NCBI RefSeq assembly: GCF_000513995.1
Contig: NZ_AZVB01000014.1
Coordinates: forward strand, 43,501 to 107,500
DNA from: Pseudoxanthomonas sp. J35
GTDB lineage: Bacteria; Pseudomonadota; Gammaproteobacteria; Xanthomonadales; Xanthomonadaceae
Direction of reading: 5' to 3'
DNA: 64,000 bases
The notes beneath the pieces were generated by a model, which worked only from the letters and a program-made list of their open reading frames with translations, was not told the DNA's origin and ran no database searches. This document shows positions 19,401 to 26,734 of this stretch, piece after piece. The position numbers and the translations under genes are program-made. Positions within the stretch are counted from its first letter, which is position 1, and the number at the start of each line of letters is the position of its first letter.

Positions 19401-20533
19401 GCGCAACCCCGGTGCGGCCGCCGGGCGCGCCAGTTATCGGCGTGGTCGGCAGCGCCGGCGCCTATGGCGTCTGGCTGCGCCGCTTCTTCGAGGAATGCAT
19501 GGGCCTGCGCGTGCTCGGCCACGATCCGGCCGATCCGCAAAGCGATCCGTCGGAGCGGCTGCTCGACGAGGCCGAGGTGCTGGTGTTCGCCGCGCCGATC
19601 CGTCACACCCCCGCATTGATCGCCGACTACGCGGCGCGTTCGGCCGGGCGCGAACGCGGCCGGCTGTGGCTGGACATCACCTCGCTCAAACAGGCGCCGG
19701 TGGAGGCGATGCTGGCCTCGCAGGCCGAGGTCGTCGGCCTGCACCCGATGACGGCGCCGCTGAAGACGCCGACCCTGAAGGGCAGGGTGGTGGTGGTCTG
19801 CGAGGCGCGCCTGGATGCGTGGCGGCCCTGGCTGCAGCACCTGCTGGACGCGCTGCAGGGCGAATACGTGCGCACCACGCCCGCCCACCACGACCGGGTC
19901 ATGGCGGCGGTGCAGGCGATGGTGCATGCCGCGCACCTGGGCCAGGCCGGCGCGCTGCGGGGCCTGGCCGCGGAACTGGGCGGGCCGGCGGCGCTGATGC
20001 CGTTCCGTTCGGTGGCCTTCGAGATGGACGCGGCGGTGATCGCACGGATCCTGGCGCTGAACCCGGAGATCTACGAGGACATCCAGTTCGGCAACCCGCA
20101 CGCCGGCGAGGCGCTGGCGCGGCTGGGCGAGGAGATCGAGCGCATGCGGGCGCTGGTGTCGCGTGGCGACGAAGGCGCCCGCGCCGAGTTCCGCCGCCAC
20201 TTCCTCGACGCCAACCGCGAGGCCTGGGGCGAGACGGCAACCGCCGAGGGCAGCTACACCTTCGAGCGCGTCGGCTACCTGCTGGCCGACCTCACCGAGA
20301 CCCGGCGCCTGAGCGTGCACCTGCCCGAGGACCGGGCCGGCTCGCTGCGCGCGCTGCTGGCCGTGTTCGAGGCGCGGGGGATCAGCCTGTCCTCGATCCA
20401 TTCCTCGCGTACCCCGGCCGGCGAGGTGCATTTCCGCATCGGCTTCGACGCCGGCGCGGACGTGGCCCGCCTGCGCGCGGCCGCCGAGGAGATCGACCGC
20501 AGCGGGGTGGGGCGGGTGCTGGAACGCCCCTGA
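19397..20533 (+). CDS. tyrA: prephenate dehydrogenase TyrA with C-terminal ACT domain
   Basis: This 378-residue enzyme starts at a GTG overlapping the pdxY stop. The Rossmann domain begins IGVVGSAGAYGVWLRRFF, a GxxGxxG pattern. WLDITSLKQ and GLHPMTAPL follow, the latter containing the conserved His region of TyrA. The last 80 residues, LSVHLPEDRAGSLRALLAVFEARGISLSSIHSSR and following, are an ACT regulatory domain, likely for feedback by tyrosine. It oxidises prephenate to 4-hydroxyphenylpyruvate with NAD. There is no chorismate mutase fusion. Confidence 0.92.
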   Translation: MSATPVRPPGAPVIGVVGSAGAYGVWLRRFFEECMGLRVLGHDPADPQSDPSERLLDEAEVLVFAAPIRHTPALIADYAARSAGRERGRLWLDITSLKQAPVEAMLASQAEVVGLHPMTAPLKTPTLKGRVVVVCEARLDAWRPWLQHLLDALQGEYVRTTPAHHDRVMAAVQAMVHAAHLGQAGALRGLAAELGGPAALMPFRSVAFEMDAAVIARILALNPEIYEDIQFGNPHAGEALARLGEEIERMRALVSRGDEGARAEFRRHFLDANREAWGETATAEGSYTFERVGYLLADLTETRRLSVHLPEDRAGSLRALLAVFEARGISLSSIHSSRTPAGEVHFRIGFDAGADVARLRAAAEEIDRSGVGRVLERP

Positions 20534-20537
20534 AGGC

Positions 20538-20729
20538 TCAGTCGGCGGTCAGCACCAGGGTGCCGTCGGCCACGGCGAAGCGGTTGTCCTTGCGCACCAG
20601 GCGCTGGCCGTCGGACAGCTCGTAGCGCAGCGCCGGCTTGCCGTCCGGACCGCCGTGCTCGTCGTGGAATTCCAGGATGATGTAGGCGTTGCCGTCGTTG
20701 CCGGTGGCGGGGAACTGGCGGAATGACAT
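20538..20729 (-). CDS. small hypothetical protein
   Basis: This is a 63-residue protein. Start at ATG 20729 is supported by AGGAGG 7 bases upstream on the minus strand; the longer frame to 20774 lacks that. The sequence is beta-rich with NAYIILEFHDEHGG, ALRYELSDGQRLVRKD and FAVADGTLVLTAD, and there is no signal peptide. It converges on tyrA with a 4-bp gap. I do not recognise a family; small proteins of this composition are found alone in related genomes. Confidence 0.6.
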   Translation of the reverse strand: MSFRQFPATGNDGNAYIILEFHDEHGGPDGKPALRYELSDGQRLVRKDNRFAVADGTLVLTAD

Positions 20730-20842
20730 GGGGCCTCCTGTGAGGGGGCGCCCCTTGCGGGCGCAGGCTTCCATTATTCGGGCCGTTCCTTAAGCAGCGG
20801 TTGCCGGCCCGTGAAGGTTCCGTGCAGGGCGGCGCGGGCGGC

Positions 20843-20848
20843 TACAAT
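20843..20848 (+). promoter_or_regulatory. -10 element TACAAT close to the aminotransferase start
   Basis: TACAAT stands 6 bases before ATG 20855, so transcription would begin at or near the start codon. The -35 position (about 20820-20825) shows no good match. Confidence 0.45.
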
Positions 20849-20854
20849 GGAGCC

Positions 20855-22054
20855 ATGACTACCCAATACACCCTGTCCCGTCGCGCCCAGGCGCTCACCA
20901 GCTCGGCCATCCGCGAGATCCTGAAGGTTACCGAGCGTCCCGAGGTCATCTCCTTCGCCGGCGGGCTGCCGTCCCCGGCCACCTTCCCGGTCGAGCGCAT
21001 GCGCGAGGCGACGGAGAAGGTGCTGCGCGAGGCGCCGCAGGCGGCGCTGCAGTACGGCCCGACCGAGGGCTTTACCCCCTTGCGCGAGTGGATCGCCGAA
21101 CGCCTCAGCCGCGGCGGCGCGCGGATCCCGGCCTCGCGGGTGCTGATCACCACCGGTTCGCAGCAGGGCCTGGACCTGCTGGGCAAGGTGCTGATCGACG
21201 AAGGCAGCAAGGTGCTGGTGGAAACCCCCAGCTACCTCGGCGCGCTGCAGGCGTTCTCGCTGTTCGCGCCGCAGTTCGCCTCGCTGCCCAGCGACGGGCA
21301 GGGCATCGTCACCGACGCGATCTCGCCGGAGCAGCTGGGCGGCGCGCGCTTCCTGTACTGCCTGCCGAACTTCCAGAATCCGACCGGCCGGCGCATGCCG
21401 CTGGAACGCCGCAAGGCCCTGGTCGAGCTGGCCGCGAGGGCCGGCGTGCCGGTGGTCGAGGACGATCCGTACGGCGAGCTGTCCTACGGTGGCGAGGCGC
21501 TGCCGAGCCTGCTGTCGATGAACCCGGACGGCGTGATCTACATGGGCTCGTTCTCCAAGGTGCTGGCCCCGGGCCTGCGCCTGGGCTATGTGGTCGCCCC
21601 GGAAGAGGTGCACGCGAAGATGGTCCAGGCCAAGCAGGCCGCCGACCTGCACACCCCGTCGTTCTCGCAGCGCATCGTCTACGAGGCGGTGCAGGACGGC
21701 TTCATCGACCAGCACATCCCGCAGATCCGCACCCTGTACGCGGCGCAGTGCCAGCGCATGCTGGAGGCGCTGCAGCGCGAGTTCCCGGCAGAAGTGACCT
21801 GGAACCGCCCGGAAGGCGGCATGTTCATCTGGGTCAACCTGCCCAGGGGCCTGGACAGCGGCAAGCTGCTGGCCAAGGCGATCGAGCGCAACGTGGCCTT
21901 CGTGCCGGGCGCGCCGTTCTACGCGGTGGATCCGCAGAGCAACACCCTGCGCCTGTCGTTCGTGACCGTGCCGGGCGAGAAGATCGACGCCGGCGTGAAG
22001 ATCCTCGGCGAGCTGCTCAAGGCCGAGATCGCGGCGCTGCCAGCCGCGGCCTGA
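20855..22054 (+). CDS. PLP-dependent aminotransferase, fold type I (2-aminoadipate/MocR type)
   Basis: This 399-residue enzyme resembles the LysN/ARO8 and MocR aminotransferase group. Motifs: VISFAGGLPSPATFP (substrate loop), LQYGPTEGFTPLREW, TTGSQQGLDL, NFQNPTGRRM (Asn and aromatic ring contacts), VEDDPYGELSY and MGSFSKVLAPGLRLGY with the PLP Lys. There is no N-terminal GntR domain, so it acts as an enzyme, not a MocR regulator. The substrate is probably 2-aminoadipate, a branched-chain or an aromatic amino acid. Start at 20855 leaves the TACAAT box outside the gene. MOSC follows 63 bp later. Confidence 0.88.
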   Translation: MTTQYTLSRRAQALTSSAIREILKVTERPEVISFAGGLPSPATFPVERMREATEKVLREAPQAALQYGPTEGFTPLREWIAERLSRGGARIPASRVLITTGSQQGLDLLGKVLIDEGSKVLVETPSYLGALQAFSLFAPQFASLPSDGQGIVTDAISPEQLGGARFLYCLPNFQNPTGRRMPLERRKALVELAARAGVPVVEDDPYGELSYGGEALPSLLSMNPDGVIYMGSFSKVLAPGLRLGYVVAPEEVHAKMVQAKQAADLHTPSFSQRIVYEAVQDGFIDQHIPQIRTLYAAQCQRMLEALQREFPAEVTWNRPEGGMFIWVNLPRGLDSGKLLAKAIERNVAFVPGAPFYAVDPQSNTLRLSFVTVPGEKIDAGVKILGELLKAEIAALPAAA

Positions 22055-22117
22055 CCGCTCGATGAGGGCGGCGCGACGCCAGGAAACCGGCGGGGCGCCG
22101 CCTGCCCGGGAGGCGCG

Positions 22118-22816
22118 GTGACCCCGCGCCCACTGGCCCGCATCGAGGCGGTGCTGGCTGGCCGGGCGGTGGATTACACCCGGCCCGGCAGCCGCAGTGC
22201 GATCGCCAAGCGACCCGTCGCCGGACCGGTAGCCGTCGGCCCCGAAGGCCTCGAGGGCGACGAGCAGGGCGACCGCCGCGTCCACGGCGGTCCCGACAAG
22301 GCCATCCACCATTACCCGCGCGACCACTACGCGAACTGGCGTGGCGAGATCGGCGCGCACCCGCTGCTCGAGGCGCCCGGTGCCTTTGGCGAGAACATCA
22401 GCACCACCGGCGTCACCGAAGCCGACCTGTGCCTGGGCGACCGCCTGCGCCTGGGCGCGGCCGTGGTCGAGGTCTCGCAGGGTCGCCAGCCGTGCTGGAA
22501 GCTGTCCGACCGTTTCGGCGTGCCGGACATGGCCCGGCGCGTCCAGGACAGCGGCCGCAGCGGCTGGTACTACCGCGTGCTTGGACCGGGTCTGGTGGCC
22601 GCGGGCGACGACCTGGTGCTGCTCGAGCGTCCGTTCCCGGAGTGGCCGCTGACCCGGCTGGGCGAGCTGCTGTACCGGCGCACGCTGGACCGGAGCGAGC
22701 TGGGAGCGGCGCTGCAGCTGCCGCTGGTGCCATCCTGGCGCAACGTATTCGCGCGCCGGCTGGAACGCGCCGAAACCGAGAGCTGGGACTCACGGCTCGG
22801 CGGCCCATCGCGCTGA
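22118..22816 (+). CDS. MOSC domain protein, YiiM-like
   Basis: This is a 232-residue protein with GTG start preceded by GGGAGG. The MOSC core has the pattern VGPEGLEGDEQGDRRVHGG, KAIHHYPRDHY, AFGENISTTG and VEVSQGRQPCWKL, whose Cys is the presumed molybdenum-cofactor ligand. The C-terminal three-helix extension with LERPFPEWPLTRLGELLY is like YiiM of E. coli, an N-hydroxylated compound reductase. It would act with a small electron-transfer partner not seen here. It is the last gene before a repeat-rich gap. Confidence 0.88.
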   Translation: MTPRPLARIEAVLAGRAVDYTRPGSRSAIAKRPVAGPVAVGPEGLEGDEQGDRRVHGGPDKAIHHYPRDHYANWRGEIGAHPLLEAPGAFGENISTTGVTEADLCLGDRLRLGAAVVEVSQGRQPCWKLSDRFGVPDMARRVQDSGRSGWYYRVLGPGLVAAGDDLVLLERPFPEWPLTRLGELLYRRTLDRSELGAALQLPLVPSWRNVFARRLERAETESWDSRLGGPSR

Positions 22817-22852
22817 ACTGGGGTTCCCGGCCGGGCAGCGTGCACGCGAAAA

Positions 22853-22876
22853 GCAGCGGGGCAAGCCCCGCTCTAC
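22853..22876. repeat. GTAG-type REP palindrome
   Basis: The core AGCGGGGCAAGCCCCGCT is followed by CTAC (GTAG on the minus strand). It is one of several identical units in the window and matches the description of GTAG/SMAG repeats of Stenotrophomonas and relatives. Confidence 0.75.
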
Positions 22877-23260
22877 GAAGCGTTGCGCTCCCAAAGCCCT
22901 CAAGGGAGAGGGGAAGAAGAGAACGGAGCCGCGACCTCCAAGCGCCGAAAGACGCGGTAGTGCGGGGGGTATCCGGCAAGCAGGCCATGGATGGCCTGCG
23001 CTCGCGCGTTGGAGCCAGGGATGGCGGAACCGCGCGATGCGGGATACCCCCGCACTACCGCGGCTCCGTCCGAAGCCGATCACGCCATCAGGCGGCAGCG
23101 ATCCAGGCACACAATTGGATCGTGCCGACGCGCCAGACCTTTCCAGCGTCCCGCTTCATTGCCAGCGCGGACGCGGAACCGCGCGATGCGCCATGCCCCT
23201 TGCGGCCGCGGCTCCGTGCGAGCCAATCACTCCAAGCATCCGGTCGCAGCGTTGCTCCAG
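22877..23260. repeat. repeat-rich gap with inverted and duplicated modules
   Basis: The gap 22817-23288 has no credible gene. After the REP it holds CCCTCAAGGGAGAGGGG (about 22897). A long imperfect palindrome follows: ACGGAGCCGCG and GCGGTAGTGCGGGGG (about 22924-22975) pair with CCCCCGCACTACCGC and GGCTCCGT (about 23048-23069). Two direct imperfect copies of an approximately 85-bp module start at 23024 and 23173, both beginning GCGGAACCGCGCGATGCG and sharing CCGCGGCTCCGT. It looks like decayed mobile repeats. It lies beyond the end of the GGDEF-EAL gene. Confidence 0.6.
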
Positions 23261-23288
23261 CAAGCGGACGCTTCAAGCCACGCCCGCC

Positions 23289-25844
23289 TCAGCGCCGCTG
23301 CGCCATCCGCCTTGCCAGCTCGTCCGGGGGCAGGCCCGGGGCGAACAGGAAGCCCTGGCCGACCGGCACGCCCAGTTCGAGCAGGAAGCGCCGCTGCGCC
23401 TCCTGTTCCACGCCCTCGGCGACCAGACCCAGGCCCAGGCTGCGCGCGATCGCGCTGACCGCCTCGCACACCGCCACGTCCGAACGGTTCTCAGGCACGC
23501 CCTCGACGAACAGCTGGCTCAGCTTGAGCCCGTGGATCGGCAGCCGCCGCAGGTAGTTCAGCGCGCTGTAGCCCTCGCCGAAATCGTCGATGGTCAGAAC
23601 CACGCCCATCCGCCGCAGCTCGGCGAAGATGCGCAGCGTCGCCGGCGCGTCCTCGATCAGCACCCGCTCGGTGAACTCCAGTTCCAGCGCCGAACCGGGC
23701 AGGTCGAACTCCTGCAGGGTCTCGCCGACCTTCACCGCCAGGTCCTCGCCGACGAACTGACGGTAGGACACGTTGATCGCCACCCGTACCACGCCCAGCC
23801 CCTGTTCCTGCCACTCGCGCGCCTGCCGGCAGGCCTCGCGCAACACCCAGTCGCCGATGCGGACGATGTCGCCGGTGGTCTCGGCATGGCCGATGAACAG
23901 GTCCGGACGCAGCTCGCCCAGCTGGTGGCTCTGCCAGCGGATCAGCGCCTCGCTGGCGACGATCCGGCCGTCGCGCAGGTTCACCTGCGGCTGGTAGACC
24001 AGGCGGAACTCGTTGTTGTCCAGCGCCCGGCGCAGCTGGGTCTCGATCTGCAGGCGATCCTGCTGCTTCTGCGCCAGGTCCGGGGTGAACACCTGCCAGC
24101 CGTTGCGCGCGCGCCGCTTGCAGTCGTACATCGCCGTGTCGGCGTTCTGGATCAGCTGCTGCGGCCGGCTGCCATGCTCGGGCGCGTAGGCGATGCCGAT
24201 GCTGGCGCTGATCGTGAACTCGTCCTCGCCGAACAGGAACGGCACCGACAGCGCATGCAGGATCGCCTCGGCCAGGCGCGGCACCTGCTCGCGCTCGCTG
24301 CCGTCGCACAGCACCAGGAACTCGTCGCTGCCGAAGCGCGCCAGCAGGCCCTCGGTGCCGATGGCGTGGGCGATGCGCTGGCCGGTGCGCACCAGCAGGT
24401 CGTCGCCGGCGCCGTGGCCGAGCACGTCGTTGACCGTCTTGAAGCGGTCCAGGTCGATGTACAGCACCGCCACCTCGGCCTCGGACGGCTCGCGCAGGCG
24501 CGCGTCCAGTTCGCCGAGGATGGCGTCGCGGTTGAGGATGCCGGTCAGCGGGTCGGTGCGCGCCTGGATGCGCAGAGTTTCCTCGGCCTGCTTGCGCTCG
24601 GTGATGTCCTGCATGGTGCCGGTGATGCGCGGGGCGGCGTGGTTGCCAGGCTCGACCTCGCCGATCATGCGGATCCAGAACGCGTGGCCGTCGCCGCGCA
24701 CGCCCTGCAGCTCCAGGTCGAAGCCGTCGCGGGTCAGGAACACCCGCTCCAGCGCCGCCTCCACCCGGTACCGGCCGCCGCCGCGCAGGCGCGCGAGCAG
24801 GTCGTCCATGGTGTGGCGCCCGGGTTCCAGGCCGACGATGCGCAGCGCCTCGTCGGTCAGGTACAGGCGCTGGCGGCCGCGGTCCCATTCCCAGCCGCCG
24901 ATGTGGGCCAGCGACTGCGCGCGGTCGAACAGGGTGTTGTCGCGCTTGAGGTCGGTGATGTCGCTGAACAGCACGAACACGTGGTCGGCCTCGGCGCGCC
25001 CGGAGGAGAACACCGGCACCGTGGTCGCCGAGATCCAGACCATGCGGTCGCTGGGCAGGTGGTGCAGGCCGATGGTGGTGGAAGGCACGATCTGCCCGCT
25101 GCGCAGCGCGCGCTGCGGCGGCCATTCCGACTCCGGCAGCACCCGGCCGTGCTCGTCGAGGATGGCCCACTGCCGCGCGTTCGACGGCCCGTTGAGGTCG
25201 CTTTCGAGGTTGGCGCCGAGGATGCGGTGCGCGGCCGGGTTCGCCGACAGCAGGCGGAAGTTGCGGTCCAGCAGCAGCACGCCCTTGTCGATCGACTCCA
25301 CCAGCAGGCGGTAGCGAGACTCGGCCTGCCAGCGCCCGGACAGGTCGCGCGCCACCGCGACGATGCAACGGCGCCCGCCATGCATGAACCCGGCCGAGTG
25401 CACCTCCACCGGGAAGCGGCTGCCGTCGCCGCGCATGTTGGTCACTTCGATGACGTAGGTCTCGCCGCGGTTGAGCGATTCCCATACCGGCTTGAGGTGG
25501 TCCGGTGGCAGGTCCGGGTTGAGCACCTCGATCGGCTGGCCGACGATTTCGCTGCGCGGCCGGCCGTAGGCGCGCACGCCGGCGCGGTTGAGGTCCAGCA
25601 CGATGCCGGTCTCGCTGAGGATGCTGACCGGGTCGGGCACCGCGTCGAACAGGGCGTGGTAACGCAGGCGCGCCGATTCGCCTTCGGCCAGCGCGTCGTG
25701 CAGGGCGTCGCGGGCCTGCTGCAGCAGCTCGCGGATGTCGGGGGACAGGGTGCGGCCGGCCAGGGCCGCATCGAGCGCGGCCAAAACCGCCTCCGGCTCC
25801 GCGCGCTGCGCGGCCTCGGAAGCGGCCTGGCCGGCGGCGTTCAT
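23289..25844 (-). CDS. PAS-GGDEF-EAL cyclic-di-GMP signalling protein
   Basis: This 851-residue soluble protein has no membrane segments. An N-terminal helical region is followed by about three PAS modules (62-180, 180-310, 310-420; the last ends TMQDITERKQAEETLR). The GGDEF domain (425-590) has RFGSDEF at about 506. The EAL domain (600-851) has SEALIRW, AINVS, ELEFTE, DDFGEGYSAL and VAEGVE. The GGDEF motif is GSDEF, which keeps the DEF; the EAL metal ligands appear intact, so phosphodiesterase activity is likely. The ATG overlaps the stop of the HMG-CoA lyase gene (ATGA), so it is translated from the leucine-catabolism message. The sensed ligand is unknown. Confidence 0.93.
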   Translation of the reverse strand: MNAAGQAASEAAQRAEPEAVLAALDAALAGRTLSPDIRELLQQARDALHDALAEGESARLRYHALFDAVPDPVSILSETGIVLDLNRAGVRAYGRPRSEIVGQPIEVLNPDLPPDHLKPVWESLNRGETYVIEVTNMRGDGSRFPVEVHSAGFMHGGRRCIVAVARDLSGRWQAESRYRLLVESIDKGVLLLDRNFRLLSANPAAHRILGANLESDLNGPSNARQWAILDEHGRVLPESEWPPQRALRSGQIVPSTTIGLHHLPSDRMVWISATTVPVFSSGRAEADHVFVLFSDITDLKRDNTLFDRAQSLAHIGGWEWDRGRQRLYLTDEALRIVGLEPGRHTMDDLLARLRGGGRYRVEAALERVFLTRDGFDLELQGVRGDGHAFWIRMIGEVEPGNHAAPRITGTMQDITERKQAEETLRIQARTDPLTGILNRDAILGELDARLREPSEAEVAVLYIDLDRFKTVNDVLGHGAGDDLLVRTGQRIAHAIGTEGLLARFGSDEFLVLCDGSEREQVPRLAEAILHALSVPFLFGEDEFTISASIGIAYAPEHGSRPQQLIQNADTAMYDCKRRARNGWQVFTPDLAQKQQDRLQIETQLRRALDNNEFRLVYQPQVNLRDGRIVASEALIRWQSHQLGELRPDLFIGHAETTGDIVRIGDWVLREACRQAREWQEQGLGVVRVAINVSYRQFVGEDLAVKVGETLQEFDLPGSALELEFTERVLIEDAPATLRIFAELRRMGVVLTIDDFGEGYSALNYLRRLPIHGLKLSQLFVEGVPENRSDVAVCEAVSAIARSLGLGLVAEGVEQEAQRRFLLELGVPVGQGFLFAPGLPPDELARRMAQRR

Positions 25845-26734
25845 GCGCCTTCCAGGGCCCGCCCGACCTTGCTGCCGGTATGCCGCCCCAGCCGCGAGGC
25901 CAGCCAGCGGCCGGTGTCGGCCAGCGCATCCAGGTCGATGCCGGTGTCGATGCCCATGCCGTGCAGCATATACACCAGGTCCTCGCTGGCAACATTGCCG
26001 CTGGCACCGCGGGCGTAGGGACAGCCGCCGGTGCCGGCCACCGCCGAGTCGGCCACGCGCACGCCGGCCTCGACGCAGGCGGCGACGTTGGCCAGCGCCT
26101 GGCCGTAGGTGTCGTGGAAGTGCACGGCCAGCGCCTGCATCGGCACCTCCGCCGCCACCGCCTGCAGCATCGCCCGCGCCTTGCGCGGGGTGCCCACGCC
26201 GATGGTGTCGCCCAGCGAGATCTCGTAGCAGCCCAGCGCGTGCAGGCGGCGCGCGACGCGGACCACGTCGGCCAGCGGCACCTCGCCCTGGTAGGGGCAG
26301 CCGAGCACGGTGGAGACGTAGCCGCGCACGCGCACGCCGTCGGCGCGGGCGCGCGCCAGCACCGGCTCGAAGCGGGCGATCGATTCGTCGATCGAGGCGT
26401 TGGTGTTGCGCCGGTTGAACGACTCCGAGGCGGCGGTGAACACCGCCACTTCGTCGGCGCCGGCGGCGCGGGCGCGCTCGTAGCCCTGTTCGTTCGGCAC
26501 CAGCACCGGATAGCTGACGCCGGGGCGGCGCTGGATCCCGGCCATCACCTCGGCCGCGTCGGCCAGCTGCGGCACCCACTTCGGGCTGACGAAGCTGGTG
26601 GCCTCGATGCTGCGCAGGCCGGTGGCGGACAGGCGGTCGACCAGCTCGATCTTGTCGGCGGTGGCGACCATCGCCGGTTCGTTCTGCAGCCCGTCGCGCG
26701 GGCCGACCTCGACGATGCGGACGAAGTCGGCCAT
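25841..26734 (-). CDS. liuE: hydroxymethylglutaryl-CoA lyase
   Basis: This 297-residue TIM-barrel enzyme splits HMG-CoA to acetoacetate and acetyl-CoA, the last step of leucine breakdown. It has VEVGPRDGLQNE with catalytic Arg and Asp, SFVSPKWVPQ, ISLGDTIGVGTP, HFHDTYGQALAN with metal His residues, and the signature AGTGGCPYARGASGNVA with the catalytic Cys. Its ATG overlaps the stop of the carboxylase alpha gene, and its own stop overlaps the GGDEF-EAL start. The gene symbol follows the Pseudomonas liu naming. Confidence 0.94.
   Translation of the reverse strand: MADFVRIVEVGPRDGLQNEPAMVATADKIELVDRLSATGLRSIEATSFVSPKWVPQLADAAEVMAGIQRRPGVSYPVLVPNEQGYERARAAGADEVAVFTAASESFNRRNTNASIDESIARFEPVLARARADGVRVRGYVSTVLGCPYQGEVPLADVVRVARRLHALGCYEISLGDTIGVGTPRKARAMLQAVAAEVPMQALAVHFHDTYGQALANVAACVEAGVRVADSAVAGTGGCPYARGASGNVASEDLVYMLHGMGIDTGIDLDALADTGRWLASRLGRHTGSKVGRALEGA

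Noticed and set aside
23037..26018. A 993-codon open frame on the + strand
   Set aside because: It is antisense to the GGDEF-EAL gene; its His/Gln/Ala/Val-rich sequence has no family motif. High GC leaves the opposite frame open.
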